Part shown: piece by piece, positions 43,269-52,272 of the stretch | How the letters are laid out: each line of letters starts with the position of its first letter | How positions within the stretch are numbered: position 1 is the first letter of the stretch | DNA from: Aliiroseovarius marinus | Lineage (GTDB): Bacteria; Pseudomonadota; Alphaproteobacteria; Rhodobacterales; Rhodobacteraceae | Length of the DNA: 64,000 nt | Assembly: GCF_004360145.1 (NCBI RefSeq) | Contig: NZ_ML178712.1 | Coordinates: 1-64,000, forward strand | Direction of reading: 5' to 3' | Position numbers and translations under genes: made by a program | Notes under the pieces: generated by a model | What the model saw: the letters and a program-made list of their open reading frames with translations, nothing else | The model's database searches: none | Told to the model about the DNA's origin: nothing

Positions 43269-43373
43269 ATGATCAGATTAGCACTGTTGTTCGCATTCGC
43301 TTTGGCTGCATTTGGCGAGCAACGACTTGCATTGCGCGCGTCCCCGGAGCCCATCGGAGGTCTTCTGATTTGA
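43269..43373 (+). CDS. Short hydrophobic leader-like peptide (34 aa)
   Basis: ATG 43269 has AGGAGG 7 nt upstream and encodes MIRLALLFAFALAAFGEQRL..., a signal-peptide-like N-terminus with a short tail. Its TGA overlaps the TTG start of the next gene, so its main purpose may be to couple translation. It might also be a real secreted or membrane peptide. Confidence 0.5.
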   Translation: MIRLALLFAFALAAFGEQRLALRASPEPIGGLLI

Positions 43374-43777
43374 GATCTACGTGCAACGTAACACCCTCGA
43401 AGTTGATCCTTTACTACGACGGATCCTGTCCACTATGTGCGTCGGAAATCGGATACTACAAACGGGCCGATCGCGATCAGGCCTTGGATTTCATCGACGT
43501 TTCATCAGATCAATTTTCAGGGGATGACAGGATTAATCGAACCGACGCAATGGCACGGTTCCATGTTCGTTTGGCAGACGGTCGGCAAGTGTCAGGCGCG
43601 CGGGCGTTCGTTGAGGTTTGGCGACTTATTCCAAGCTGGCGCTGGCTGGCAAAGCTGGCAAGTTTTCCGGGCGCTGTGCGCGTTCTGGAAGTGCTATACC
43701 GTCTGTTCTTAAAAGCTCGCCCCATAATCGTATGGGGCTTTAGCAAATTACAAAAAGTAACGGGCAGGACCTCATGA
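43370..43777 (+). CDS. DCC-family thiol-disulfide oxidoreductase-like protein (DUF393)
   Basis: The 135-residue protein starts at TTG 43370, with GGAGG 9 nt upstream and a one-base-shifted overlap with the preceding stop. LILYYDGSCPLCASEIGYYK holds the DxxCxxC motif that names the family, and the hydrophobic C-terminus is typical. The stop overlaps the TspO start (ATGA). A redox role is likely; the substrate is unknown. Confidence 0.85.
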   Translation: MRSTCNVTPSKLILYYDGSCPLCASEIGYYKRADRDQALDFIDVSSDQFSGDDRINRTDAMARFHVRLADGRQVSGARAFVEVWRLIPSWRWLAKLASFPGAVRVLEVLYRLFLKARPIIVWGFSKLQKVTGRTS

Positions 43778-44226
43778 AAAACTTCGTTTCGTTTCTTCTT
43801 TTCCTGCTTTTGGTCATGGGAGGTGGCATCGTTATTGGCACGCTCACCGCGCCGGGCGAATGGTATCAGAACTTGCAAAAACCCTTCTTCAATCCACCGA
43901 ACTGGGTTTTTGGTCCAGTTTGGACGGTGTTATATCTGGCAATCGCCTACGTTGGCTGGCGCGTATGGCAGCATGAACATCAGTCTGCTTTGCAGCGCCT
44001 ATGGATCAAGCAGTTGGTCTTGAACTTCTCGTGGTCGCCGGTGTTTTTTGCCGCTCAGATGCCCGCGCTGGCGCTCGTCATTCTTCTTTGTCTGCTAGTG
44101 ACCGTTGCGGGCTTCATTCGAGCCACATGGCATCCTGACCGTCTGTCGGCTCTGCTTTTTATCCCCTACCTCGCTTGGGTAGGATTTGCGTCGGCCTTGA
44201 ATGCCGCGATCGTCTATCTGAACTGA
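43774..44226 (+). CDS. tspO: TspO/MBR-family tryptophan-rich sensory protein
   Basis: The 150-residue membrane protein has five helices and the tryptophan/proline-rich family motifs KPFFNPPNWVFGPVWTVLY and LNFSWSPVFFAAQ. TspO binds porphyrins and in Rhodobacter affects oxygen- and light-dependent gene expression. Its coupling to redox and photolyase genes here fits that role. It overlaps the preceding gene by 4 nt. Confidence 0.93.
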   Translation: MKNFVSFLLFLLLVMGGGIVIGTLTAPGEWYQNLQKPFFNPPNWVFGPVWTVLYLAIAYVGWRVWQHEHQSALQRLWIKQLVLNFSWSPVFFAAQMPALALVILLCLLVTVAGFIRATWHPDRLSALLFIPYLAWVGFASALNAAIVYLN

Positions 44227-44240
44227 AAAGGAGGCTGGCC

Positions 44241-44903
44241 TTGGAACGACACGCACTGGTCATAGGCGCCTCGGGCGGCATCGGACAGGCCTTGGCAGAT
44301 GCGCTGAAGGCGAAGGGAACGCAAGTGACATGCCTCTCTCGCTCGCGGGATGGTCTGGACATTACCAACGAAGATGCTGTGTCTACGGCCCTCGGGGGCC
44401 TTCAGCCACAGTTCGACAGGATCATCGTAGCAACCGGCATCTTGTCCAGCGAAAAAGGACCGGAAAAATCGCTGCTGGCGTTGTCCGCAGTTGAGATGGA
44501 AAATCTGTTCGCGGTGAACACGATTGGTCCTGCTTTGGTTCTGAAACATGCCAAGCGCTTGTTGCCCAAAGATAAGAGAACTGTTTTTGCGGCACTCTCG
44601 GCGCGTGTTGGTTCGATCGGGGACAACGGCCTTGGCGGTTGGTATTCCTACCGCGCCTCAAAAGCTGCCCTCAACCAAGTGATCAGAACGGCTTCCATTG
44701 AATTGAAGCGCACGCATAAGCACCTGATTTGCGCCGCCTTGCACCCCGGCACTGTTGCGACGGAGTTCACACGGAACTACCCTCAGCACAAGACGGTTCC
44801 CCCACAAGAAGCGGCGTGCAACCTGCTGAATGTCATCGACAACCTTTCGCCTGACGACAGCGGACAGTTTTTCGACTGGGCCGGGAAAAGGGTTCCATGG
44901 TGA
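44241..44903 (+). CDS. Short-chain dehydrogenase/reductase
   Basis: A TTG at 44241 with AAGGAGG 8 nt upstream is the likely start (220 residues); no good ATG exists nearby. The cofactor motif is IGASGGIGQALADALKAKG, and the catalytic residues are the serine in FAALSARVGSIGD and YSYRASKAALNQ (Y-x-x-x-K). It overlaps the photolyase start by 7 nt. The substrate is unknown; similar C-factor-like SDR genes often accompany photolyase genes in this order. Confidence 0.85.
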   Translation: MERHALVIGASGGIGQALADALKAKGTQVTCLSRSRDGLDITNEDAVSTALGGLQPQFDRIIVATGILSSEKGPEKSLLALSAVEMENLFAVNTIGPALVLKHAKRLLPKDKRTVFAALSARVGSIGDNGLGGWYSYRASKAALNQVIRTASIELKRTHKHLICAALHPGTVATEFTRNYPQHKTVPPQEAACNLLNVIDNLSPDDSGQFFDWAGKRVPW

Positions 44904-46456
44904 GCGCGCCTTCTGAACCGAGTACCACCAGCGACCGTCCACGTATCGTTCTGATCCTAGGGGATCAGCTTTCACCCGACATGCACGCATTACGGAACGC
45001 AAACCCGGATAAAGACATCGTTCTGATGGCAGAGGTTCTCGATGAAGCCACCTATGTCCCGCACCACAAAAAGAAAATTGCGTTCATATTCTCGGCTATG
45101 CGCCACTTTGCCCGGGAACTAAGGACAGCCGGGTGGCAAGTCAGTTATACGCGCCTGACCGATCCTGAAAACACCGGATCGCTGCGTGGCGAGGTTCAGC
45201 GTGCAGTCACCCAGCACCGCGCCGAGGCTGTAGTCGTGACCGAACCGGGCGAGTATCGGTTGAAGGCCGACATGCAGGCCTGGCCTGATGAACTGGGCGT
45301 GGGCCTTCAGTATTTGGAAGACACTCGATTCCTGGCCAGCCATGCAGAATTTCAACTCTGGGCTAAGGGGCGCAATCAACTTCGAATGGAGTTTTTCTAT
45401 CGCGAGATGCGTCGGAAGACCGGCTTGCTAATGCAGGACGATCAGCCCGAGGGCGGCAGGTGGAACTACGACGCAGAGAACCGCAAACCCGCCAAGCGCG
45501 ACCTGTTCATGCCCCAGCCGTTTCAGATCAGTCCGGACGCCATTACAAACGAGGTCCTTGACTTAGTCGAGGCCGACTTTGCCGGCAATTTCGGAACGCT
45601 TCGCCCGTTCTGGTACGCCGTCACACGGGACGACGCGATTGATGCTCTCAGCCATTTCATAGAACACTCTCTGCCCCACTTCGGGGACTATCAGGATGCG
45701 ATGTTGGACGGAGAACCATTTCTGTATCACGCGGTTCTATCGCTTTATATCAATGTAGGCCTGCTAGACCCGATAGAAGTCTGCCGCCGCGCCGAAAAGG
45801 CGTATCTTGATGGCGACGCACCACTCAATGCCGCCGAAGGGTTCATCCGGCAAATCATCGGCTGGCGCGAATTCGTTCGCGGTATCTATTGGTTGAAGAT
45901 GCCCGGTTATACCAACGAGAACTTCTTCTCTGCAGAGCGCGATTTGCCCGCGTTTTTCTGGACCGGTGATACCGATATGGCCTGTTTGGCGGCAGCAATC
46001 GGCCAGACCCGTGACTACGCCTACGCACATCACATCCACCGGTTAATGGTGACCGGGAACTTTGCCATGCTCGCCGGCGTGGATCCAAGACAAGTTCATG
46101 AATGGTACCTTTCCGTCTATTTGGACGCCTACGAATGGGTCGAGGCGCCAAACGTGATCGGGATGAGCCAGTTTGCCGATGGAGGTTTGCTTGGATCCAA
46201 GCCGTATGCGGCGAGCGGGAATTATATAGATAAGATGTCTGACTACTGTGGCCAGTGTCGATATGATGTGAAGCAGAAAATCGGCGAGTCCGCCTGCCCG
46301 TTCAATGCTCTATATTGGGATTTCCTGATCCGAAACCAAGCCAAGTTGCGGTCCAACCCGCGTCTGGGGCATGTCTTTCGGAATTGGGACAGGATGGACG
46401 AAGACAAACGATCTGCCTATTTGGCCCATGCCAATACAGTTAAGGAAGCTCTTTAG
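44897..46456 (+). CDS. FeS-type (6-4) photolyase-related protein (PhrB/CryB-like)
   Basis: The 519-residue protein belongs to the deoxyribodipyrimidine photolyase-related family. It has the N-terminal antenna region (IVLILGDQLSPDMHAL), the FAD domain with EGFIRQIIGWREFVRGIYW and the conserved histidine-rich YAHHIHRLMVTGNF. Four cysteines fit iron-sulfur ligands of this group: one in MACLAAAIGQ and three in DYCGQCRYDVKQKIGESACP. It is the last gene of the cluster DCC-tspO-SDR-photolyase, and it probably repairs UV lesions in DNA. Confidence 0.92.
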   Translation: MVSAPSEPSTTSDRPRIVLILGDQLSPDMHALRNANPDKDIVLMAEVLDEATYVPHHKKKIAFIFSAMRHFARELRTAGWQVSYTRLTDPENTGSLRGEVQRAVTQHRAEAVVVTEPGEYRLKADMQAWPDELGVGLQYLEDTRFLASHAEFQLWAKGRNQLRMEFFYREMRRKTGLLMQDDQPEGGRWNYDAENRKPAKRDLFMPQPFQISPDAITNEVLDLVEADFAGNFGTLRPFWYAVTRDDAIDALSHFIEHSLPHFGDYQDAMLDGEPFLYHAVLSLYINVGLLDPIEVCRRAEKAYLDGDAPLNAAEGFIRQIIGWREFVRGIYWLKMPGYTNENFFSAERDLPAFFWTGDTDMACLAAAIGQTRDYAYAHHIHRLMVTGNFAMLAGVDPRQVHEWYLSVYLDAYEWVEAPNVIGMSQFADGGLLGSKPYAASGNYIDKMSDYCGQCRYDVKQKIGESACPFNALYWDFLIRNQAKLRSNPRLGHVFRNWDRMDEDKRSAYLAHANTVKEAL

Positions 46457-46807
46457 CCAATCAGCAAAAGCTTGTGCTGGACATAGGGCTTCATCAACCC
46501 AAGCGCTTCACGATGTAGGCGACCACATTTCATCATTTGTTGTCCCCAGTTTTAAGCGATGTAGAACCGAACAAAAATTTCGCAATACCCGATTGAACTG
46601 AAGATCAATTAACTCAGTTTGAAATCTTCCAACTTGTTTCAGTCCCAGTTTTACATTGCCTGCTTCGATCTGTTCGTCACGTTTCCCACCCAATCGAGTG
46701 ACACAGGGGTGACACAGGACTGCATGCAAACTGGTGACACAATGCGCGAACGGTAGACGGATACCGTCTAACCGGTTCAAACCATTATCAAATCTGAGAG
46801 ATCAATT
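46457..46807. other. tRNA-Ala 3' flank, copy of the 22.9-kb repeat
   Basis: There is no gene. Bases 46690-46807 are the counterpart of 22939-23061, including two nearby GTGACACA elements (46699-46706, 46710-46717) and a third copy at 46733-46740. The region lies just beyond the 3' end of the tRNA gene and is probably an old island end. Confidence 0.5.
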
Positions 46808-46883
<76 letters not shown>

Positions 46884-46981
46884 ATCCGTGACAGCTATGT
46901 CGCTGCCTGTGCGCGGTATTTATGCAAAGGCGCGGAGGGGTTCAACCCAAAAAATGCGCCTTTGCAAAAAATCTTTGATGC

Positions 46982-47302
46982 TTACTCGTCGTCGTTCGCG
47001 GGCATGTCCGCAATGTCGTCCAGCGACACATCATCGTCATCGTCGTCGTCCAGAACATCATCGCCCAGATCAACATCGGATGCGTCGTCATCTTCCAGAA
47101 CCGCATCTGCGTCGTCGACCAGATCGTCCTTCATGACTGCTTTGTCTTCTTTGTCGGCAACCATCGTGCGCGACCCTTTACCGGTGTCCAGGTTCACGAC
47201 CTCACCCGTATAGGGGCTGACCACCGGATCGGCGTTCAGGTCGTAAAAGCGTTTACCGGTTGTCGGGCATACACGTTTGACGCCCCATTCAGCTTTGGGC
47301 AT
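46982..47302 (-). CDS. FYDLN-acid-domain protein (TIGR02300-type)
   Basis: Starting at ATG 47302 (MPKAEWGVKRVCPTTG), it has 106 residues. The N-terminal half carries the conserved KRVCPTTGKRFYDLNADPV and VSPYTGEVV; the C-terminal half is highly acidic (runs of aspartate). This is a common short alphaproteobacterial protein of unknown function. A longer frame upstream overlaps the next gene's promoter and is rejected. Confidence 0.9.
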   Translation of the reverse strand: MPKAEWGVKRVCPTTGKRFYDLNADPVVSPYTGEVVNLDTGKGSRTMVADKEDKAVMKDDLVDDADAVLEDDDASDVDLGDDVLDDDDDDDVSLDDIADMPANDDE

Positions 47303-47428
47303 AGGAAACCCTTTCCGTTCGTACTGACTCGTCTGAGATTTCAGGCAACTGCCACAATGCAGCATAGGTGTCAAAGGCTTTTGCAGGGAAGGGTTGACGT
47401 TGGACGGATTCAAGCCGCATTGAAGGGC

Positions 47429-48160
47429 ATGTTGTTTCGAAATTCACGCAATCGGCTGACCGAGAACACCACCCTGACATTGGGGGCGGCGGATCCGGTT
47501 GTGATTGAACTACGGGCGTCGAAACGGGCGCGCAGGCTGTCGTTACGGGTGTCCCGTCTGGATGGGCGCGTAACACTGACCGCGCCGCATGGGGCGAACA
47601 AGGACGAGGCCATCCAGTTTGCGAAAGAGCGTCTGGACTGGATCCGGGGCCATCTGGCCCAAACGGCCCCCAGCGAGGTTCCGGGCATCGGCTCGACCCT
47701 GCCCTTTCGCGGGCAGAGCGTGACGCTGGCGCGTGGTCAGGCGCGGGTGGTCAAAGTTGTGGGCGATCACATGTTACTGCCCCCACAATCCCCCGACCGC
47801 GACGCGATCCGGGCCGAGGCCTTTCTGAAAGAAGCCGCCCGCGCGGCGCTGGTGGCTGCCAGCGATACCTATGCGGAAAAGGTTGGGCGTGACTACGGGC
47901 GGATCACCTTGCGTGACACACGCTCGCGCTGGGGATCGTGCAGCTCGCGTGGCAATCTCAGCTATTCGTGGCGGCTGATCATGGCACCGCCCGAGGTTCT
48001 GGACTATGTCGCCGCCCATGAGGTCGCGCATCTGGTCCACATGGACCATTCTCGCGCCTTCTGGGCGCAGGTCGAGGCGATCTTTCCCAGCTACCAAGCG
48101 CCACGAAAGTGGCTGAAGGATCACGGGGCAGATTTACACCGCTATCGCTTTCGCGATTGA
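47429..48160 (+). CDS. YgjP-like (DUF45/M48-type) metallopeptidase domain protein
   Basis: From ATG 47429 (MLFRNSRN) the protein has 243 residues. It contains the zinc motif AAHEVAHLVHMDHSRAFW with the two histidines of HExxH and a third downstream, preceded by TRSRWGSCSSRGNLSYSWRL, typical of the YgjP/SprT-like group. An upstream frame starting at 47357 is less likely. It is probably cytoplasmic; the substrate is unknown. Confidence 0.88.
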   Translation: MLFRNSRNRLTENTTLTLGAADPVVIELRASKRARRLSLRVSRLDGRVTLTAPHGANKDEAIQFAKERLDWIRGHLAQTAPSEVPGIGSTLPFRGQSVTLARGQARVVKVVGDHMLLPPQSPDRDAIRAEAFLKEAARAALVAASDTYAEKVGRDYGRITLRDTRSRWGSCSSRGNLSYSWRLIMAPPEVLDYVAAHEVAHLVHMDHSRAFWAQVEAIFPSYQAPRKWLKDHGADLHRYRFRD

Positions 48161-48172
48161 CGCCTCCGGGAT

Positions 48173-48184
48173 TTGTGATCACAA
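48173..48184. promoter_or_regulatory. TTGTGATCACAA palindrome before the GntR gene
   Basis: A perfect 12-bp palindrome ends 8 bp before the GntR ATG at 48193. The TGTGATCACA core also occurs twice before sucC (58826-58835, 58846-58855). It is a strong candidate for the binding site of this regulator; here it would give autoregulation by blocking the ribosome-binding-site region or the transcription start. Confidence 0.7.
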
Positions 48185-48192
48185 TTACCCGC

Positions 48193-48843
48193 ATGCAAAG
48201 CCAAATTCGCCCAACCTCGGACAATACCAGCGCGCACGAGCGGGTTTACCGCCACCTGCGCACCCGCATCATGCATGGCGAGTTGGATCCGGGCGAGAGC
48301 CTGACCATCCGGGGGATTGGCGCGGAGTATGACGTCTCGATGACCCCCGCACGCGAGGCGGTACGCAGGCTGGCAGCTGAAGGCGCGCTGACGCTGTCCA
48401 GTTCAGGCCGGGTGACGGCACCGGACCTGACTGCCGAGCGGATTGAAGAGCTGACGGCCCTGCGCGCCCTGCTGGAGCCCGAGCTGGCCGCACGCGCCCT
48501 GCCCCGTGCCCATATGACCCTGATCGACCGCCTGCGCGCCATCAACGCCCGCGTGTCGGAATGCGTCGCCAATCAGGACGCCATCGGCTATCTGCGCACC
48601 AATCTGGAGTTCCACCGCACCATCTATCTGCGCGCGCAGGCCCCAGCTATCCTTGCGATGGCCGAGACCGTCTGGCTGCAGCTTGGTCCCACCATGCGTG
48701 CGCTCTATGCCAGCGGCCAGCGCACGGACCTACAGCGCCACCACCGCATGATCCTGTCCGCCCTCGCCGCCGGCGATGAACCGGCGTTGAGGCTCGCTGT
48801 GCGGACGGATGTAACGCAGGGCTTGAAGATGCTGGTGGGCTGA
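48193..48843 (+). CDS. GntR-family (FCD) transcriptional regulator
   Basis: The 216-residue protein starts at ATG 48193 (MQSQIRPTSD); the longer frame overlaps the peptidase gene. A winged HTH (about residues 20-80) has YRHLRTRIMHGELDPGESL and YDVSMTPAREAVRRLAAEGA. The FCD effector domain (90-216) has metal/ligand-type histidines (LEFHRTIYL, RHHRMILSAL). FCD regulators respond to small organic acids. The palindrome in its own promoter recurs upstream of the suc operon, which suggests control of the TCA-cycle genes transcribed towards it from the right. Confidence 0.9.
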   Translation: MQSQIRPTSDNTSAHERVYRHLRTRIMHGELDPGESLTIRGIGAEYDVSMTPAREAVRRLAAEGALTLSSSGRVTAPDLTAERIEELTALRALLEPELAARALPRAHMTLIDRLRAINARVSECVANQDAIGYLRTNLEFHRTIYLRAQAPAILAMAETVWLQLGPTMRALYASGQRTDLQRHHRMILSALAAGDEPALRLAVRTDVTQGLKMLVG

Positions 48844-48858
48844 GCGGCCCCCAAACGA

Positions 48859-48884
48859 AAAAGCACGCCCGAAGGCGTGCTTTT
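48859..48884. terminator. Bidirectional rho-independent terminator
   Basis: AAAAAGCACGCC-CGAA-GGCGTGCTTTT forms a strong stem with a GNRA-like CGAA loop. A run of T follows on the plus strand and of A on the other side, so it ends both the GntR transcript and the lpd operon that converges on it. Confidence 0.9.
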
Positions 48885-48905
48885 GTTCTTTCCGAGATCT
48901 AAAGA

Positions 48906-50291
48906 TCAGGCGTGGATCGCGCCGTCGCCACAGGCCAAGGCGGCTTCACGCACCGCTTCCGAGAAGGTCGGGTGGGCGTGGCAGGTGCGGGCCAGATCTT
49001 CGGCCGATCCACCGTATTCCATCAGCACACAGGCTTCGTGGATCAGCTCGCCAGCGGCGGGACCCATGATGTGGACGCCCAGCACACGGTCGGTGGCTTT
49101 ATCGGCCAGGATCTTCACGAAGCCGTCGCCCATGAACACGGCCTTCGCACGACCATTGCCCATGAAGCTGAACTTGCCAACCTTGTAGTCGACGCCAGCC
49201 TCTTTCAGCTCTTGTTCGGTCTTGCCGACCGATGCGACCTCGGGCGAGGTGTAGATCACGCCGGGGATCACGTCATAGTTCACGTGGCCCGCCTGACCGG
49301 CGATGCTTTCAGCAGCGGCCATACCTTCGTCTTCCGCCTTGTGGGCCAGCATCGGACCTTCGGTCACGTCGCCAATCGCCCAGATGCCGGGAACCGAGGT
49401 TTTCCAGTGGTCGGTGGCAATCTGACCGCGTTCGGTCATCTTCACGCCAGCGGCTTCCAGACCCAGACCGTCGACAAACGGACGGCGACCCGTGGCAACC
49501 AGCACCACATCGGCGTCGATCGAGTGTTCGCTGTCATCCTTGCGCAGCTTGTAGTTCACGGTCGCCTTGGTCTTCTTGGCGTCCACGTTCTGAACGGCAG
49601 CGCCCATGATGAAGTTCAGGCCCTGCTTTTTCAGCGTGCGCTGGAAGGTCTTCTGGATGTCTTTGTCCATGCCCGGGGTGATGTCGTCGAGGAATTCAAC
49701 CACGGTCACTTCCGACCCAAGACGCGCATAGACCGAGCCCATTTCCAGACCAATCACGCCCGCACCGATGACAACCATCTTCTTCGGGATTTTCGGCAGC
49801 TCAAGCGCGCCGGTCGAGGTCACGACGACTTTCTCGTCGACCTCAACGCCCGGCAAGCTCGACGGCTCGGAACCGGACGCGATCACGATGTGCTTGGCGG
49901 TGTGCACTTCGTCACCAACCTTGACCTGACCAGCCGCGGGGATCGATCCCCAGCCCTTCAGCCAGTCCACTTTGTTCTTCTTGAAGAGGAACTCGATGCC
50001 CTTGGTGTTCTGACCAATGACGTCGTCCTTATAGGCCAGCATCTCTTTCCAATCGACCGAGGGGCTTTTGCCCTTCAAGCCCATCTTGGCGAAGTTATGC
50101 TCGGCTTCGTGCAGGCTGTGCGACGCGTGCAGCAGCGCCTTCGAGGGGATACAGCCCACGTTCAGGCAGGTGCCGCCCAAGGTCTCGCGACCCTCGACAC
50201 ATGCGGTTTTCAGGCCCAGCTGAGCGCAACGGATCGCGCATACATAGCCGCCCGGGCCACCGCCGATTACGATTACGTCATAGTCTGCCAT
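48906..50291 (-). CDS. lpd: Dihydrolipoyl dehydrogenase (E3) of 2-oxoglutarate dehydrogenase
   Basis: The 461-residue flavoprotein has the N-terminal FAD motif [19 protein letters not shown] and the redox disulfide in [19 protein letters not shown]. The NAD motif is [20 protein letters not shown], and the C-terminal active-site region is [13 protein letters not shown]. It reoxidises the lipoyl groups of the E2 encoded upstream. It is the last gene of the suc cluster, ending at the terminator. Position after sucB and a small gene fits the E3 of this complex. Confidence 0.96.
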   Translation of the reverse strand: MADYDVIVIGGGPGGYVCAIRCAQLGLKTACVEGRETLGGTCLNVGCIPSKALLHASHSLHEAEHNFAKMGLKGKSPSVDWKEMLAYKDDVIGQNTKGIEFLFKKNKVDWLKGWGSIPAAGQVKVGDEVHTAKHIVIASGSEPSSLPGVEVDEKVVVTSTGALELPKIPKKMVVIGAGVIGLEMGSVYARLGSEVTVVEFLDDITPGMDKDIQKTFQRTLKKQGLNFIMGAAVQNVDAKKTKATVNYKLRKDDSEHSIDADVVLVATGRRPFVDGLGLEAAGVKMTERGQIATDHWKTSVPGIWAIGDVTEGPMLAHKAEDEGMAAAESIAGQAGHVNYDVIPGVIYTSPEVASVGKTEQELKEAGVDYKVGKFSFMGNGRAKAVFMGDGFVKILADKATDRVLGVHIMGPAAGELIHEACVLMEYGGSAEDLARTCHAHPTFSEAVREAALACGDGAIHA

Positions 50292-50382
50292 ATCTCACTA
50301 TCCTTCATTGTTCGCCATGCGCGCGGCCTTAGCTGTTTCTGCGCACTTGCCTATTCGTTTGCTGTTGTAAACCGCTCGGCCC

Positions 50383-50652
50383 TTAGACCGGGGTCAGCAG
50401 CTTCACATTCACGTTGATGACGCCGTCACGCTCCATATGCATGGCCAGTTCTTCAGACTCGAAGAAGGCGCGTGCCCGGTCGAGGTCCAGAACCTGGAAC
50501 AGGGCCACTGCGTGGTTGTCCTGATCCGGATCTTTCCAGACGTGCAATGTTTTGAGGCCAACAGCTTTGCGGTTGAAACGGTCCTGTTTGAAGACGGTGT
50601 ACCACGCGTCGAAATCCGCCACGTCAGCTTGCCAGAGTACATGGGTTGCCAT
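50383..50652 (-). CDS. Small dimeric alpha/beta-barrel-like protein
   Basis: The start is ATG 50652 (MATHVLWQADVADFDAW), with GGGAG about 9 nt upstream, giving 89 residues. The pattern (W-Y-x-VFKQDRFNRKAVGLKTLHVW, then ALFQVLDLDRARAFF) resembles small ferredoxin-like stress or cyclase proteins that dimerise. It lies between sucB and lpd in the operon. The activity is unknown. Confidence 0.7.
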   Translation of the reverse strand: MATHVLWQADVADFDAWYTVFKQDRFNRKAVGLKTLHVWKDPDQDNHAVALFQVLDLDRARAFFESEELAMHMERDGVINVNVKLLTPV

Positions 50653-50778
50653 GGTCAGAAACTCCCTCTGTGTGTGTGGCGACGCTAGCACGCGATAGCA
50701 TGCCGGTCTTTGACCTAAGTCGTGCGCCGGAAACAGGATGCTGGCGCGCCCGACCAGTGCCGAGCGCGCCAAGGTTCA

Positions 50779-52269
50779 TTACAGATCCATCAGCAGGCGG
50801 CGCGGATCTTCCAGAGCTTCTTTCACGCGCACCAGGAAGGTCACGGCGCCTTTGCCGTCAACGATGCGGTGGTCATAGCTCAGCGCCAGATACATCATCG
50901 GGCGGATGACAACCTGACCGTTGATCGCCATCGGGCGGTCCTGGATCTTGTGCATGCCAAGGATACCCGACTGCGGCGGGTTCAGGATCGGCGACGACAT
51001 CAGCGAGCCATAAACACCACCGTTCGAGATGGTGAAGGTGCCGCCCTGCATTTCTTCCATGCTAAGCTTACCGTCACGGGCGCGGCGGCCTTTCTCGGCG
51101 ATGGCTTTTTCGATCTCAGCGAAGGACATGCTGTCGGCATCGTTGATGACCGGAACAACCAGACCGGTGGGCGTACCCGCGGCGATGCCCATGTTCACGT
51201 AGTTCTTGTACACGATGTCGGTGCCGTCGATCTCGGCGTTCACTTCCGGCACTTCTTTCAGCGCGTGGCAGCAGGCCTTGGTGAAGAACGACATAAAGCC
51301 CAGACGGACGCCGTGCTTCTTCTCGAACAGGTCTTTGTACTCTTTGCGCAGAGCCATCGTTTCCGTCATGTCCACCTCGTTATAGGTGGTCAGCATGGCG
51401 GCGGTGTTCTGGCTGTCTTTCAGACGGCGCGCGATGGTCTGACGCAGGCGCGTCATCTTCACACGCTCTTCGCGCGATGCATCGCCAGCGGCGCGCGGGG
51501 CAGCCGGGGCCGGTGCGGGTGCAGCGGTTTTCGGCGCGGCCAAGGCGGCAGCAACGTCGTGCTTCATCACGCGACCGTCACGACCGGTGCCCTGCACGTC
51601 GGCGGGGTTCAGGCCAGCTTCGGCCATGGCTTTCTTGGCCGAGGGCGCGTCTTCGACGTCCTTACCAGCCGCCGCAGGTGCAGCAGCCGCGGCGGGCGCA
51701 GCATCCGGAGCGGCGGCGACCGCACCACCCGAGGACAAGACGGCCAGTTTGGCCGACGCATCAACGGTGGTGCCTTCGGGAGCCAGGATTTCGGCCAGAA
51801 CGCCAGCGGCGGGGGCCGGGACTTCAACAGATACCTTGTCGGTTTCCAGCTCGCACAGCATTTCGTCCTGTGCGACCGCGTCGCCAACCTGCTTGAACCA
51901 AGTCGATACGGTGGCTTCCGACACGCTTTCGCCCAGCGCGGGGACCATGACGTCTACAGCTTGGCCAGCGTCACCCGCAGGGGCTGCGGCCGGGGCAGCC
52001 TCGGCAGCGGCAGGTGCCGAGGCGGCGCCTTCGCCTTCGCCGATCATGGCCAGCAGCGCGTCAACACCAACGGTTTCACCTTCGGCGGCGGCGATTTCAC
52101 CCAGCGTACCAGCGGCAGGCGACGGCACTTCGACGGTCACTTTGTCGGTTTCCAGCTCGCAGAGCATCTCGTCTACGGCAACGGCGTCGCCGGGTTTCTT
52201 GAACCATGTTGCGACCGTGGCTTCGGTCACGCTTTCGCCCAGCGTCGGGACACGTACTTCAATGCTCAT
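50779..52269 (-). CDS. sucB: Dihydrolipoamide succinyltransferase (E2) with two lipoyl domains
   Basis: The 496-residue protein has two lipoyl domains, each with the lysine in ELETDKV (near residues 43 and 146), joined by Ala/Pro-rich linkers. A peripheral-subunit-binding domain follows ([29 protein letters not shown]), then the catalytic domain with [16 protein letters not shown] near the end. Many SucB proteins have one lipoyl domain; two is a known variation in this bacterial group. It starts 3 nt after sucA. Confidence 0.95.
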   Translation of the reverse strand: MSIEVRVPTLGESVTEATVATWFKKPGDAVAVDEMLCELETDKVTVEVPSPAAGTLGEIAAAEGETVGVDALLAMIGEGEGAASAPAAAEAAPAAAPAGDAGQAVDVMVPALGESVSEATVSTWFKQVGDAVAQDEMLCELETDKVSVEVPAPAAGVLAEILAPEGTTVDASAKLAVLSSGGAVAAAPDAAPAAAAAPAAAGKDVEDAPSAKKAMAEAGLNPADVQGTGRDGRVMKHDVAAALAAPKTAAPAPAPAAPRAAGDASREERVKMTRLRQTIARRLKDSQNTAAMLTTYNEVDMTETMALRKEYKDLFEKKHGVRLGFMSFFTKACCHALKEVPEVNAEIDGTDIVYKNYVNMGIAAGTPTGLVVPVINDADSMSFAEIEKAIAEKGRRARDGKLSMEEMQGGTFTISNGGVYGSLMSSPILNPPQSGILGMHKIQDRPMAINGQVVIRPMMYLALSYDHRIVDGKGAVTFLVRVKEALEDPRRLLMDL

Positions 52270-52272
52270 GGT

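Noticed and set aside
46508-46780. Minus-strand frame of 90 codons in the tRNA flank
   Set aside because: It has no start signal or known motif, and the duplicated copy near 22.9 kb does not preserve the reading frame, so the region is treated as non-coding.
48912-50417. Plus-strand frame of 501 codons opposite lpd
   Set aside because: The minus-strand dihydrolipoyl dehydrogenase is unmistakable, and the plus frame has no recognisable protein features.
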